DNA of 64,000 nt from Brevundimonas sp. GTDB taxonomy: Bacteria > Pseudomonadota > Alphaproteobacteria > Caulobacterales > Caulobacteraceae. Every line of letters starts with the position of its first letter. The first letter of the stretch is position 1. Position numbers and translations under genes: made by a program. The notes beneath the pieces are model-generated. The model ran no database searches. It was given only the letters and a program-made list of their open reading frames with translations, and was not told the DNA's origin. The stretch spans positions 1 through 64,000 of the forward strand of contig NZ_JAIYCP010000019.1 in assembly GCF_027487935.1 (NCBI RefSeq). The letters are read 5' to 3'. Of this stretch, positions 19,091 through 28,879 are shown piece by piece.

Positions 19091-20587
19091 TCAGACCCAG
19101 GGATCCGGATCAGACGCGGATGATCGCCATCCGAACGTCGGGTCGGCTCCGGTCACACCCTGATCGCCCAGAAGCGCGATGACCCGCTCCCGGGCATTGC
19201 TCCCCGGGTGGGCCGGTCCGCCCTCCTGCAAGGTCGAGCGGTCAAGGTCGGCGGGCTGGACCAGGGGGGTGGGTTCCTTGCCCCAGCCGTCGCTCTCATC
19301 CGGGAGACCCGGCAGGACCTGGGGCCCATCAAACCCTCGATCGTACATGCGGCTGAGATCGATTTCCCCGCCGTTGCTGAACCGGATGACTTCAACGCCC
19401 GTCAACCAGTCTCCTCCGTCAGGTCCCTTCAGAATGAAGTCGTCGCCAGCCGTCAGCAGGCGGTAGTCGGCGCGGGAGCCCTGAACCCAGAGGGTGTCAC
19501 GCCCGGCACCACCGTCGATCAGGTCGTGACCCGGGCCGCCCTCGAGCCGATCATCGCCCGCGCCACCGAACAGGGCGTCTTCGCTCGACAGGCCTGTCAG
19601 CGTGTCTGCGCCTGACGTGCCGAGCAGGGCACCTGTGCCGGCGGTGCCTGCCATCAGCCTGACATAGGCCTGGGTCAGGAGCGGGTGTGCGTTCAGCAGG
19701 GCGACCGGGTCGGCGAAGGTGGCTCGGGCTGCGGCGTCGCCCCCAAGGTGTCCGTCAATAAACCGGTCGATGAAGCCGGCGATGGAGGCCGTCAGCCCCG
19801 GGATCGCCGTATTGCCCCCGATGTCACTATGGGCCGCGTCCCGATAGACCAAGGCATAGCTTTGGGCAGCATCGCCATTCCGGAAGGCGTCAAGGCGCCC
19901 ATTCCAGTCTGTCAGGCCGCCGAGCTCGGTATCGGCTGTGCCGGTGATGGTCAGCAGGGGAACGACGATATCGTCCCATGAGGTACTGGTCAGATTGGCC
20001 CAGGAGCTTTCCTCCCCCTGCGGCGAAAGCAGGATAGCGGCCTGGAATCGCGGATCAGCGACACTTGTCAGCCCATAGGCGTTGCCGACGGGCGGATTTG
20101 CATAGCCCGGCCGATCGGAATCCAGCCCCGCCAGAAGCGCGGCCGTAAAGGCACCGTGGCTGTGGCCTGCGACCACCGGCGACGAAAGATCGACCGTATA
20201 GCCGGACAAACCCGTGACGAGGGTCTGGGCCATGTCGAGAGCGAACTGCATGTCTGCAGCGCGGTGCAGGCCGGAGGCGGGATTGTCGATCGGGAACTGG
20301 CTCGTCAGCCACGAGGGATAGGTGCCGACACTGTCGAGATGGGTCGGAAGAATGACGATGTAGCCGAGGTTTGCGAGGGCCTGGGCGGTCGTGCCGGACC
20401 CACCGTTCGCTCCGCCGCTCCCACCCTGACCGTGACTGTAAACGATCACCGGATAGGTCCCGGGCCGGTCCGGCGCGAATACCGTCAGCATGACGTCGCG
20501 CGGCGCGGTGATGGTCGTGCCCGCCTGATTGACATAGGTGACCACGTGATCAGGGTCGCGCAGGGTTCGGCTGATCGAAACGGGCAA
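19091..20587 (-). CDS. Secreted-type alpha/beta hydrolase with C-terminal RTX calcium repeats
   Basis: This 498-residue protein has an N-terminal alpha/beta-hydrolase domain. The nucleophile elbow GHSHG places Ser143, with probable Asp219 (TGTADTE) and His253 (AAHSD). An oxyanion-type loop YSHGQGG is near residue 50. From about 323 to 366 it has RTX nonapeptides (GTSGADTL, GGAGDDRLEGG, GGAGRDTL), which bind calcium and mark type I secretion. There is no N-terminal signal peptide, which agrees with that route. The start is TTG at 20587, supported by AGGAG six bases upstream. No T1SS transporter gene is nearby. It could be a lipase, esterase or polyester hydrolase; the substrate is not determined. 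Confidence 0.75.
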   Translation of the reverse strand: MPVSISRTLRDPDHVVTYVNQAGTTITAPRDVMLTVFAPDRPGTYPVIVYSHGQGGSGGANGGSGTTAQALANLGYIVILPTHLDSVGTYPSWLTSQFPIDNPASGLHRAADMQFALDMAQTLVTGLSGYTVDLSSPVVAGHSHGAFTAALLAGLDSDRPGYANPPVGNAYGLTSVADPRFQAAILLSPQGEESSWANLTSTSWDDIVVPLLTITGTADTELGGLTDWNGRLDAFRNGDAAQSYALVYRDAAHSDIGGNTAIPGLTASIAGFIDRFIDGHLGGDAAARATFADPVALLNAHPLLTQAYVRLMAGTAGTGALLGTSGADTLTGLSSEDALFGGAGDDRLEGGPGHDLIDGGAGRDTLWVQGSRADYRLLTAGDDFILKGPDGGDWLTGVEVIRFSNGGEIDLSRMYDRGFDGPQVLPGLPDESDGWGKEPTPLVQPADLDRSTLQEGGPAHPGSNARERVIALLGDQGVTGADPTFGWRSSASDPDPWV

Positions 20588-20651
20588 GGCAGGCTCCTGT
20601 GGTTAGACCCTGATACGGTTCGGGCGGCTCGATTCCGTTGGAGGCGGCCGG

Positions 20652-21524
20652 CTATTCCTTCGACAGATCCTGCCTCCGGAACCAGGCGAGGGCCCCTGCC
20701 AGCGGGACCAGGGTCCACAGGGTGAGGCTGACCCAGGCCTTCAGCAACAGGCCATCCGGCAGGGCTGCAGCGCGCACCCCGCCCGCGATCGCCGCCTGGA
20801 TCGCATCGGTCGCGGCACCCGGATTGACCAGCACCGACAGCCAGGCATCAGGCATGACGCCCATTGGCCCGAGCATCTGGGGTGAGAAGAACTGGGCGAT
20901 ACCGAACACCAGCGGCACGAACAGCGCCGCCAGCAGCGAGCGGGTGACCACCGCCGCCAGCATGCCCATCATGGCGAACTGCAGGATGCGCAGCCCTGAC
21001 AGGGCCGCGAAGCCCAGGAACTGGCCGGCCATCTCTCCGGTCAGGGCGAAGGTCAGGCTCCGTTCGAACACCGCCGCCTTGATCAGGTTCTCGATCACGC
21101 TCGCCACCAGCATGAAACCCATGGCGGTCAGGGCCAGCACGGCCACGACGGCCAGCTTGGCCAGCAGCAGGTTGATCCGGCTGTTGCGCGCGGTGATCAG
21201 CCGCCAGGTCTCCCAGCGATAGTCGCCGGCATAGAGGGTCGCCGCCCCGATCAGGACGAACAGCAGCACCAGCGGATTGGCCAGATTACCCGCTGCCGTG
21301 ACCAGGGCATCGGCCATGTCCAGCGTCCCGCCGGCCAGGGCCGCCTTGAGCTCCTCCGGCATCTTCTCGTCGCCCAGAATTTTGGTCTCGCTGCCCTTGA
21401 GCACGAAACTGGTCAGGGCTCCGATCGCCACCGAGAGGATCGGCACAAAGGCGAGGCTCCAGAACAGGGCGGTCCTGTTCCTCGACAGGCGGAAGCCTTC
21501 GGCACGAATGGCGTCAACCAGCAT
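20652..21524 (-). CDS. ABC-2 type exporter, membrane subunit
   Basis: This 290-residue protein has about six hydrophobic segments (TALFWSLAFVPILSVAIGAL; LANPLVLLFVLIGAATLYAG; LLLAKLAVVAVLALTAMGFMLVA; and others), and fits the ABC-2 permease family with a large loop after the first segment. Its start overlaps the end of the ATPase gene by 11 bp, so the two form one exporter. The substrate is not known. Confidence 0.8.
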   Translation of the reverse strand: MLVDAIRAEGFRLSRNRTALFWSLAFVPILSVAIGALTSFVLKGSETKILGDEKMPEELKAALAGGTLDMADALVTAAGNLANPLVLLFVLIGAATLYAGDYRWETWRLITARNSRINLLLAKLAVVAVLALTAMGFMLVASVIENLIKAAVFERSLTFALTGEMAGQFLGFAALSGLRILQFAMMGMLAAVVTRSLLAALFVPLVFGIAQFFSPQMLGPMGVMPDAWLSVLVNPGAATDAIQAAIAGGVRAAALPDGLLLKAWVSLTLWTLVPLAGALAWFRRQDLSKE

Positions 21525-22425
21525 GGATCGTCTCCGGCGCCTGCACGGCCCCCGTCTCGGTGAAGAAGATGGCCTCGAGGTCCGTCCCGACCCAGCGGGC
21601 CTCGTTGATCTCGACCCCGGCCTCGACCATGGCGCGGATCAGGGCGGGGCCCTCGGCGCGGGGAATGTCGGCCAGAACGGCCTCGCCATCGCGGGTGCCC
21701 CTTGCGCCCAGCACGGCCAGAACCTTGTCGACCGGCCCGGCCGAGAGGCGCAGGCGCTCGCCGACGGCCGTCAGTTCGCTGACCGCGCCTTCACGCACCA
21801 GCCGGCCCTTGTTCAGGATCGCCACCCGGTCGCAGACCCGCTGGACCTCCAGCAACTGGTGGCTGGCCAGGATGACGGTCATGCCGTCGTCATGGGCCAG
21901 GCTGCGGATCAGGGCGCGCATCTCCTGGATGCCGGGGGGATCCATGCCGCTGGTCGGTTCATCCAGAATGATCAGCTCGGGCTTGCTGATCAGGGCGGCG
22001 GCGACGCCGAGGCGCTGCATCATGCCGACCGAGAAGCCCCGCACCTTGCGGTCCGCTGCCTCGGACAGCCCGACCCGCTCCAGCCAGTGGGGAATGTCCG
22101 CCGTCCCGGCGATGCCGTGCTCCAGCGCCAGCCATTGCAGCACCTGCCGGGCGGTCAGATAGGGGGGATAGCGCGGGGTCTCGATCATCGAGCCTGTCAG
22201 GCGCATGTGGGCGATGTCGCCGACCGGCCCGCTCATGATGGTCGCCGTCCCGTCCGTCGGCCGGATCAGGCCCAGCAGGATGCGAAACAGGGTCGACTTG
22301 CCGGCCCCGTTGGGCCCCAGCACGCCATAGACCCCGCCTCGCGGGATCGAGAGGTCCAGCCCGTCGAGGGCCCGGACGGTTCCGTAGGTCTTGGTCAGAC
22401 CCCTGGTTTCGATCACAGCTGTCAT
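21514..22425 (-). CDS. ABC transporter ATP-binding protein
   Basis: A 303-residue ATPase with Walker A (GPNGAGKST, near residue 38), signature FSVGMMQRLG, Walker B (LIILDEPTSGMDPPG) and switch His (LASHQLLEVQ). The C-terminal 90 residues form an extra domain seen in ABC-2 exporters. I set the start at ATG 22425 (MTAVIETRGLTKTYG); 12 more upstream residues are open but not family-like. It powers the permease at 20652. Confidence 0.9.
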   Translation of the reverse strand: MTAVIETRGLTKTYGTVRALDGLDLSIPRGGVYGVLGPNGAGKSTLFRILLGLIRPTDGTATIMSGPVGDIAHMRLTGSMIETPRYPPYLTARQVLQWLALEHGIAGTADIPHWLERVGLSEAADRKVRGFSVGMMQRLGVAAALISKPELIILDEPTSGMDPPGIQEMRALIRSLAHDDGMTVILASHQLLEVQRVCDRVAILNKGRLVREGAVSELTAVGERLRLSAGPVDKVLAVLGARGTRDGEAVLADIPRAEGPALIRAMVEAGVEINEARWVGTDLEAIFFTETGAVQAPETIHAG

Positions 22426-22473
22426 GGGCGCAGCTTGGCCCTGCCGGTCCGCTCTACGCAAGGCGGCATGGCA

Positions 22474-22866
22474 TTAAGCTTTCGCAACCTCGGCGGGCCG
22501 AATCTCCATGCCGAAGACGATCAGCTCACCGTCGGGAGCCAGGACCAGCAATTCGCGCTGGCCATAGGGTTTGTCGGCCGGCCCATGCACATCGCCCGGC
22601 GGCAGGGTGTCGAGCTTTGGCTTCAGCTCTGCGTAAAGGGCGTCCACGTCCAGAACGTCGATATAGTAGGCGAACCGTCGGCGGCCCGCCGCAGTCGAAC
22701 CCTCTTCGGCTTCCAGCAGCCGGAAGCCGACCGTCTCCCGGTGGATGTAGGCATAGCCCGGCTGACGGAACGGCACGGTGAAGCCGAGGATTTCGGTGAA
22801 GAAGTCCAGCGCCTTCTGCAGGTCGGGGACATGCAGGAAGGGTGTCACCTGTTCGAACTGGGTCAT
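22474..22866 (-). CDS. VOC (glyoxalase/bleomycin-resistance fold) protein
   Basis: A 130-residue VOC-superfamily protein (FLHVPDLQKALDFFTEILGFTV; ELLVLAPDGELIVFG). These fold as paired beta-alpha-beta-beta-beta modules and may bind metals or drugs; the role here is unknown. The ATG at 22866 starts the conserved fold. It is divergent from the MFS gene with 81 bp between. Confidence 0.75.
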   Translation of the reverse strand: MTQFEQVTPFLHVPDLQKALDFFTEILGFTVPFRQPGYAYIHRETVGFRLLEAEEGSTAAGRRRFAYYIDVLDVDALYAELKPKLDTLPPGDVHGPADKPYGQRELLVLAPDGELIVFGMEIRPAEVAKA

Positions 22867-22947
22867 GGCGGCCTCCGTCCCCAACCTGCCATGGGGCTGA
22901 CGACAACGCACCTGTCCGCTAGAAGGCCCTCCCGCCCGGAACGCCCC

Positions 22948-24282
22948 ATGTCTGTCCTGTCCCGTCTCCGCACCCAACGCGCCGCCCTTGCCTTCATCTT
23001 CGTGACGGCGGTGCTCGATATTGTGGCGATGGGGATCATCATTCCGGTGCTGCCGGTCCTGATCGAGGATTTCGTCGGCTCCAACGCCCGCGCGGGCATC
23101 ATCAACGGCGTCTTCGTGGCCCTGTGGGCGGGGATGCAGTTCCTCTGTTCCCCCATCATCGGCTCGCTCTCGGACCAGTGCGGCCGCCGGCCGGTGATCC
23201 TGATCAGCTGTGCCGGCCTGTCGCTCGACTATATGTTGATGGCCCTGGCACCCGACCTGTGGTGGCTGGCGCTGGGGCGGATCATCGCCGGCATCACCTC
23301 ATCCAGCTTTACCACCGTCTATGCCTATATGGCGGACATCACCGCCCCGGAGAAACGCGCCCGCGCCTTCGGCCTGATCGGCGCCGCCTTTTCCGCCGGT
23401 TTCGTGCTGGGGCCCTTGCTGGGCGGCGTCCTCGGCGAGTTTGGCCCGCGCGTGCCCTTCTGGGTCGCGGCAGCCCTGTCGGCGGTGGCCTTCTTCTACG
23501 GCCTGCTGGTCCTGCCCGAGAGCCTGCCGGTCGAAAAGCGCATGAAGTTCAGCTGGAAGAGGGCCAACCCCGTCGGGGCCCTGATCCTGCTCAGGCGGAA
23601 TACGGAGCTCGCCGGCCTCTCGGTCGTGAATTTCCTTCTCTATTTCGCCCACCACCTCTTCACCGCAGTCTTCGTTCTGTATGCCGCCTATCGCTACAGC
23701 TGGGGGCCGAAGGAAGTCGGTCTGCTGCTGGCCCTGGTCGGGGTGCTGGACATGCTGGTTCAGGGCGTCCTGGTCGGACCGGTCGTCAAGCGGCTGGGGG
23801 ACCGGATGACCATGGTGCTGGGGCTGGTGGGCGGCACCGTCGGGATCGCGGCCATGGGCTGGGCGCCCGACGGGCTGATCTTCATCCTCGCCGTGCTGCC
23901 CAATTCCCTGTGGGGCCTCGCCATGCCGACCCTTCAATCGCTGATGACCCGTCATGTCGGCGAGGACGAGCAGGGCCAGTTGCAGGGCGCGAACATGAGC
24001 GTCGCCTCGATCGCCGGCGTCATGTCGCCACTGTTCTTCGGCTGGATCTATTCCTTCTCCGTCGGCGACGGGGCGGTCGGGACGCGCGCCTGGATCGCGG
24101 AAACATTCGCGCCGGCGTCGGGCTGGATTCAGCTTGCCGCCGTCCGGATCCTGACCGATCCGGGGCTGGCCTTCTATCTCGCGGCGGTGTCCCTGCTGCT
24201 CGCCGCCCTGATCGGCTGGTGGGTGGGGCGGCGAGCGGAACGTCAGGCACCGGCCGCGGTGCAGGATGCGCCCCTGCCTTGA
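22948..24282 (+). CDS. MFS efflux transporter, TetA/TCR-like
   Basis: A 444-residue major facilitator with 12 predicted membrane segments. The inter-segment motif [15 protein letters not shown] is near residue 73, and motif C-like [16 protein letters not shown] is near 150, as in drug/H+ antiporters of the TetA group. Start ATG 22948. The open frame continues far upstream without a stop, but that part runs antisense to the ABC genes and is a shadow. Substrate uncertain; tetracycline resistance cannot be concluded from sequence alone. Confidence 0.8.
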   Translation: MSVLSRLRTQRAALAFIFVTAVLDIVAMGIIIPVLPVLIEDFVGSNARAGIINGVFVALWAGMQFLCSPIIGSLSDQCGRRPVILISCAGLSLDYMLMALAPDLWWLALGRIIAGITSSSFTTVYAYMADITAPEKRARAFGLIGAAFSAGFVLGPLLGGVLGEFGPRVPFWVAAALSAVAFFYGLLVLPESLPVEKRMKFSWKRANPVGALILLRRNTELAGLSVVNFLLYFAHHLFTAVFVLYAAYRYSWGPKEVGLLLALVGVLDMLVQGVLVGPVVKRLGDRMTMVLGLVGGTVGIAAMGWAPDGLIFILAVLPNSLWGLAMPTLQSLMTRHVGEDEQGQLQGANMSVASIAGVMSPLFFGWIYSFSVGDGAVGTRAWIAETFAPASGWIQLAAVRILTDPGLAFYLAAVSLLLAALIGWWVGRRAERQAPAAVQDAPLP

Positions 24283-24343
24283 TACGGTCCAGAATTCGTA
24301 GCGGAATGGCGTGGCCTCAATGCCCCAGACTCCCCGGATGACC

Positions 24344-25717
24344 ATGAAGATCCAGACCGTCGCCCTCGCTGCTGCCCTGTTCCTTTCGGCCTGCAGCCAG
24401 TCGAACGACAGCCAGGCCCAGGACGCCGTCTTTGCCGAGAACCGCGTGGTACCCGGTGATGCCCTGGCCATGAAGTCCAGCTTCGCGCCCGTGGTTCGCA
24501 CCGCCGCCCCGGCGGTCGTCAACATCTCGGCGCGCGGTGTCCAGCAGGTTCGGGATCCCTTCTGGGGCATCCCCGGCCAGCGTCAGACCGGCTCGGTCGG
24601 TTCTGGCGTGATCGTCCGCCCCGACGGGGTGGTGGTGACCAACAACCACGTGATTGCGAACATGCAGCAGATCCGGGTCACCCTGAACGACCGGCGCGAG
24701 TTCAACGCCCGCGTCGTGCTGGCGGATGAGCGTTCCGACATCGCTGTGCTTCAGCTTGAAGGCGTCAACGAGCGCCTGCCGACCCTGAACATCGACGATC
24801 GGGAAGAGCAGCAGATCGGCGATCTGGTGCTGGCCATCGGCAATCCGTTCGGCGTCGGCCAGACGGTGACCAATGGCATCATCTCGGCCCTGAACCGAAC
24901 CGAAACAGGCATTTCGGACAGCGGCTCCTTCATCCAGACCGATGCGGCCATCAACCCGGGCAACTCCGGCGGCGCGCTGGTCGACATGGACGGCGACCTG
25001 ATCGGTATCAACACCGCCATCTTCTCGCGCTCGGGCTCCTCGTCCGGCGTCGGCTTTGCCGTACCGGCCGCCATGGTCAAACGCGTGGTCGATTCCGCGG
25101 TCGGCGGCGCCACCGCCGTGGTCCGGCCCTGGCTGGGCGTGAAGGGTGAGAGCGTGTCAGCGGACATGGCCCGCAGCCTCGGCCTCGAGCGGCCGCAGGG
25201 CCTGGTCGTGACAGAGGTCTGGCCGAATGGCCCCGGTGTCCGCGCCGGGCTGCGCGAAGGCGATGTCATCACCGCGGTCGACGGTGCCGAGGTCAACGAC
25301 CAGGGCGGGCTGAATTTCCGTGTCGGCACCCGCGCCCCGAACGACACCGTCGAGGTCACCGTCCTGCGCGACGGTCGCCGTGAGACCGTGAGCGCCCGGG
25401 TGCAACCGCTGCCGGGCGATGCCGGCACCGAAAATGCGACGATGGTTCGCTCCGGCGTCCTTTCGGGGGCCCAGGTGCTGGCCCTCAATCCCGCACTGGC
25501 CGACAGTCTCGGCGGGGATCCTTTCGCCAGCGGAGTGATTGTCGGACGGGTCCAGCGCGGCAGTTACGCCCACCGGGTCGGGCTGCAGGGCGGCGATATC
25601 ATCCTGACCGTCAACGGACGGGCCGTCACCGATGTGCAGCAGCTGATGGACGTCGGTCGCGGCTCGGAACTGACCATCAACCGCCGCGGTCAGCGGATCA
25701 GCGGGGTGATCCGTTAG
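24344..25717 (+). CDS. DegP/HtrA-like periplasmic serine protease, lipoprotein-type
   Basis: A 457-residue HtrA-family protease. It has an N-terminal signal ending in the lipobox LSAC, so it is probably anchored as a lipoprotein, an unusual detail since classical DegP is soluble. The catalytic triad is visible: His in TNNHVIAN, Asp in ERSDIAVLQL, Ser in NPGNSGGAL. Two PDZ domains follow (about 250-340 and 370-457). The ATG at 24344 begins the signal; ATG 24338 is also possible. It acts in envelope protein quality control. The stop overlaps the convergent VOC gene by 4 bp, and rarA lies beyond, an order known in alphaproteobacteria. Confidence 0.88.
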   Translation: MKIQTVALAAALFLSACSQSNDSQAQDAVFAENRVVPGDALAMKSSFAPVVRTAAPAVVNISARGVQQVRDPFWGIPGQRQTGSVGSGVIVRPDGVVVTNNHVIANMQQIRVTLNDRREFNARVVLADERSDIAVLQLEGVNERLPTLNIDDREEQQIGDLVLAIGNPFGVGQTVTNGIISALNRTETGISDSGSFIQTDAAINPGNSGGALVDMDGDLIGINTAIFSRSGSSSGVGFAVPAAMVKRVVDSAVGGATAVVRPWLGVKGESVSADMARSLGLERPQGLVVTEVWPNGPGVRAGLREGDVITAVDGAEVNDQGGLNFRVGTRAPNDTVEVTVLRDGRRETVSARVQPLPGDAGTENATMVRSGVLSGAQVLALNPALADSLGGDPFASGVIVGRVQRGSYAHRVGLQGGDIILTVNGRAVTDVQQLMDVGRGSELTINRRGQRISGVIR

Positions 25718-26127
25718 GTCCGGATCGGCGCCGCGATCGACCAGGTGTGGCCGAACGGGTCCATGACCCGGCCATAGCGGTCGCCCCAGAACTGGTCGGC
25801 CAGCGGCATCAGCGGCACGGCACCGGCGGCCAGCGCCCGGTTCCACCATTCGTCAGCGTCATCGACCTGCAGGTGCAGGGCAAAGCCCTTGGGCACGACG
25901 TCCGCCTCATTGCCATATTCGGGAAACTCATCCGACAGCATGACCAGGCCATCGTTGATCAGCAGGCGACTGTGCAGCAGCCGCTCGCCGTCGTCGGCCA
26001 GGTTTCGCAACAGCTCCTCGGCTCCGAAGGCCGCCTGATAGAATTCAACGGCCGCCTGACCGCCGCGCGAGGGTATGGTCAGATAGGGGATGACACCGCC
26101 GGGCGGCACGAGGTCGGATTCGGCCAT
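25714..26127 (-). CDS. PhnB-like VOC protein
   Basis: A 137-residue protein of the PhnB/YdhR-like VOC group (VIPYLTIPSRGGQAAVEFYQAAFGAEE; DRYGRVMDPFGHTWSIA). The function of this family is mostly unknown. The start ATG at 26127 has AAGGAGAG just upstream. It is transcribed against its neighbours and overlaps the 3' end of the protease gene by 4 bp. Confidence 0.8.
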   Translation of the reverse strand: MAESDLVPPGGVIPYLTIPSRGGQAAVEFYQAAFGAEELLRNLADDGERLLHSRLLINDGLVMLSDEFPEYGNEADVVPKGFALHLQVDDADEWWNRALAAGAVPLMPLADQFWGDRYGRVMDPFGHTWSIAAPIRT

Positions 26128-26197
26128 GTCGCTCTCCTTTGCCGGGCCCACACTAACGCGTGAAAAGCGCGCCCGGAACGCCTAACTGTGGGGGTGC

Positions 26198-27511
26198 ATG
26201 ACCGATCTGTTCGAAGCCTCCGGCATCCATCCTCCTGACGCGCCCCTGGCCGACCGGCTGCGACCGCGCACGCTGGAAGAGGTCGTGGGCCAGGACCATC
26301 TGCTGGGCGAGGGCGGACCGATCCGGCGTATGGTCGAGGCCGGGCGTCTGGGCTCGATGATCCTGTGGGGGCCGCCGGGCACCGGCAAGACCACCATCGC
26401 CCGCCTGCTGGCCCAGGCCGCCGGTTATCAGTTCCAGCAGATCAGCGCGGTCTTCTCCGGCGTTGCCGACCTGAAGAAGGCCTTCGAGGCCGCCCGGATG
26501 CGCCGTGCCGCCGGCCAGTCGACCCTGCTGTTCGTTGACGAGATCCACCGCTTCAATCGCGCCCAGCAGGACGGATTCCTGCCGTTCGTGGAGGAGGGGA
26601 TCGTCACCCTCGTCGGGGCGACCACGGAAAATCCTTCGTTCGAACTGAACGGGGCCCTGCTGTCGCGGTCACAGGTCTATGTGCTCAGGCGGCTGGACGA
26701 TGCGGCTCTCGATCAACTGTTGATTCGAGCCGAGGCGCAGGAGGGCAAGGCCCTGCCGCTGACACCGGAATCCCGCCACGCCCTGCTGGCGCTCGCGGAT
26801 GGTGACGGGCGCTATCTGCTGACCATGTCCGAGGTCCTGTTCGACCTGACCGCGACAGAGCCCTTGGACGTACAGGCCCTGGCCGGCATCCTGCAGAAGC
26901 GGGCGCCGGCTTACGACAAGAGCAGAGAAGAGCACTATAACCTCATATCTGCACTGCATAAATCGGTTCGGGGTTCTGACCCCGACGCGGCCCTCTACTG
27001 GCTGGCGCGGATGCTGAACGGCGGCGAGGACCCGCTGTATCTGGCCCGTCGGATCGTGCGCATGGCGGTCGAGGACATCGGCGAGGCCGACCCCCTGTCC
27101 CTGCTGGTCGCCAATGCGGCCAAGGACACCTACGACTTCCTCGGCTCTCCCGAAGGCGAACTGGCCCTGGCCCAGGCCGTCGTCCACCTCGCCACCGCGC
27201 CCAAGTCCGTCGGCGTCTATGAGGCCTTCAAGGCGGCCAAGCGGGCGGCGGCCGAGACCGGCTCGCTGATGCCCCCGGCCCACATCCGCAACGCCCCGAC
27301 GAAGCTGATGAAGTCGCTCGGCTACGGTCAGGGCTATCAGTACGACCCGTCCACCCCCGAGGGTTTTTCGGGTGCCAACTTCTTCCCCGACGGGATGGAG
27401 CGTCGCGTGTTCTACGCCCCGAAGGGGGAGGGGCATGAGGCCAAGGTCAAGGAGCGGCTGGAGCGGTGGGCGGCGATGCGGGCGGCCCGGCCCGGCGAGG
27501 CCGGGGGCTGA
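26198..27511 (+). CDS. rarA: Replication-associated recombination protein A, AAA ATPase
   Basis: A 437-residue RarA/MgsA AAA+ ATPase that acts at stalled replication forks. It has Walker A (GPPGTGKTT near residue 58), Walker B ([10 protein letters not shown]), sensor 1 (GATTENPSF), and the C-terminal tetramer domain ([28 protein letters not shown]). ATG at 26198. It is the first of the conserved run with crcB, rluC, HAD and atp12. Confidence 0.95.
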   Translation: MTDLFEASGIHPPDAPLADRLRPRTLEEVVGQDHLLGEGGPIRRMVEAGRLGSMILWGPPGTGKTTIARLLAQAAGYQFQQISAVFSGVADLKKAFEAARMRRAAGQSTLLFVDEIHRFNRAQQDGFLPFVEEGIVTLVGATTENPSFELNGALLSRSQVYVLRRLDDAALDQLLIRAEAQEGKALPLTPESRHALLALADGDGRYLLTMSEVLFDLTATEPLDVQALAGILQKRAPAYDKSREEHYNLISALHKSVRGSDPDAALYWLARMLNGGEDPLYLARRIVRMAVEDIGEADPLSLLVANAAKDTYDFLGSPEGELALAQAVVHLATAPKSVGVYEAFKAAKRAAAETGSLMPPAHIRNAPTKLMKSLGYGQGYQYDPSTPEGFSGANFFPDGMERRVFYAPKGEGHEAKVKERLERWAAMRAARPGEAGG

Positions 27512-27572
27512 AGTTTCCCTCGCGGCAAATTTGATCTACAATTTCGCGATCGATCAACCTTGGGAGGGGACC

Positions 27573-28046
27573 ATGACCGATATGACCGTGAAGACGCCCT
27601 GGCACCTGTGGGCGGTGGGCGTCATCGCCCTGCTGTGGAACGCCTACGGCGGCTACGACTATACGATGAGCATGACCCAGGGGGCCGCCTATCTGGCCTC
27701 TGCCGGCATGACGCCGGACCAGATCGCCTACTATGAGGCCATGCCGGTCTGGATGACTGCGATCTGGGCCATCGGTGTCTGGGGCGGGGTGCTGGGCTCG
27801 CTTCTGCTGCTGCTGCGCAACAAGCTGGCCTTTCCGGTCTTCGCCGTCTCCTTCGGGGCCTTCCTGTTCAGCCTGCTCTACACCTATGGCCTCAGCGACG
27901 GTGGCAAGGTGATGGGCTTCATGATGCAGGACGGGGTCAAGGTGGCCTCGTCGATGATCATCATCGTCAACGTCGTCATCGCCGCCGGCTGCGCCTTCTT
28001 TACCCGATACGCCTGGATGATGGCGAAGGGCGGCGTCCTGCGTTGA
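27573..28046 (+). CDS. Small inner-membrane protein, four helices
   Basis: A 157-residue protein with four likely membrane segments (LWAVGVIALLWNAYGGYDY; WMTAIWAIGVWGGVLGSLLLLL; FPVFAVSFGAFLFSLLYTYGL; SSMIIIVNVVIAAGCAFFTRY). Homologues of this layout occur in alphaproteobacteria without assigned function. A strong GGGAGGGGA Shine-Dalgarno precedes ATG 27573. It lies 61 bp after rarA. Confidence 0.75.
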   Translation: MTDMTVKTPWHLWAVGVIALLWNAYGGYDYTMSMTQGAAYLASAGMTPDQIAYYEAMPVWMTAIWAIGVWGGVLGSLLLLLRNKLAFPVFAVSFGAFLFSLLYTYGLSDGGKVMGFMMQDGVKVASSMIIIVNVVIAAGCAFFTRYAWMMAKGGVLR

Positions 28047-28086
28047 GGGGCTGACGGACGGTCGGTCTTTCGCCTATGCAGGCGCG

Positions 28087-28812
28087 GTGACCGACCGTAC
28101 CCCCGTCTCCCTGAGCGAAGCCGACATCGCCGCCGTCCGCTCATGGGTGATCCATGAGGATGAGGCGGTGATCGCCTTCAACAAGCCCGCCGGCCTGTCC
28201 AGCCAGGGCGGCCGCATCCAGGCGCATACTCTGGACGACCTGCTGTGGGCCTTTGCCCGCTCGAACGGAAAGCGGCCTGACCTGGTGCATCGGCTGGATC
28301 GCGACACCTCGGGCGTCATTCTCGCCGCCCGGACCAAACCCGCGGCGGGCTTTCTCGGAAAGGCGATGCAGGCGCGGCGGTTCAGGAAGACCTATCTGGC
28401 GCTGCTTTCGGCGGCGCCGGAGCCGAGGTCCGGGACCATAGATACACCGCTGCTGCGGCAGGAGATCGGCCGCGAGAGCTATATGCGGGCCGTCACCGCG
28501 GACACGCCGGGTGCCCAGGCCGCCCTCAGCCGTTACCGCACCCTGTCGGCGTCCGATGACGGCGCCCTGGTCGAACTGGACCCGGCGACGGGCCGGATGC
28601 ACCAGCTGCGGGTCCATATGGCCTCGATCGGTCGTCCCCTGGCGGGCGACGCCCGCTACGGTGGGGCCCTGACCTTTGCCGGCCGCCCTGCGCCGCGCCT
28701 GATGCTGCATGCCGCCAGACTGACCTTCCCCCATCCGGAAGGCGGCTACCGCACGGTGGAAGCCCCTCCGCCGGAGGATTTCGAGGCGCTGAAGGCCGCA
28801 GCAGGGCTTTAG
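28087..28812 (+). CDS. RluA-family pseudouridine synthase
   Basis: A 241-residue synthase that makes pseudouridine in rRNA or tRNA. The catalytic Asp sits in HRLDRDTSGVIL near residue 75, followed by AKTYLAL-like and GRMHQLRVHMASIGRPLAGD motifs. It lacks an S4 domain, unlike the copy at 31101. The start is GTG 28087. It is convergent with the next gene. Confidence 0.88.
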   Translation: MTDRTPVSLSEADIAAVRSWVIHEDEAVIAFNKPAGLSSQGGRIQAHTLDDLLWAFARSNGKRPDLVHRLDRDTSGVILAARTKPAAGFLGKAMQARRFRKTYLALLSAAPEPRSGTIDTPLLRQEIGRESYMRAVTADTPGAQAALSRYRTLSASDDGALVELDPATGRMHQLRVHMASIGRPLAGDARYGGALTFAGRPAPRLMLHAARLTFPHPEGGYRTVEAPPPEDFEALKAAAGL

Positions 28813-28879
28813 CCCGCCCGGCCGGCTTTCGGACGGCGGCCCGTCACCCGCCAGCCGTCACCGGCGGTGGAGCCGGCGC

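Noticed and set aside
21277..22947. Open frame continuing upstream of the MFS transporter (antisense to the ABC genes)
   Set aside because: It mirrors well-conserved ABC transporter genes on the other strand; the MFS fold begins at ATG 22948.
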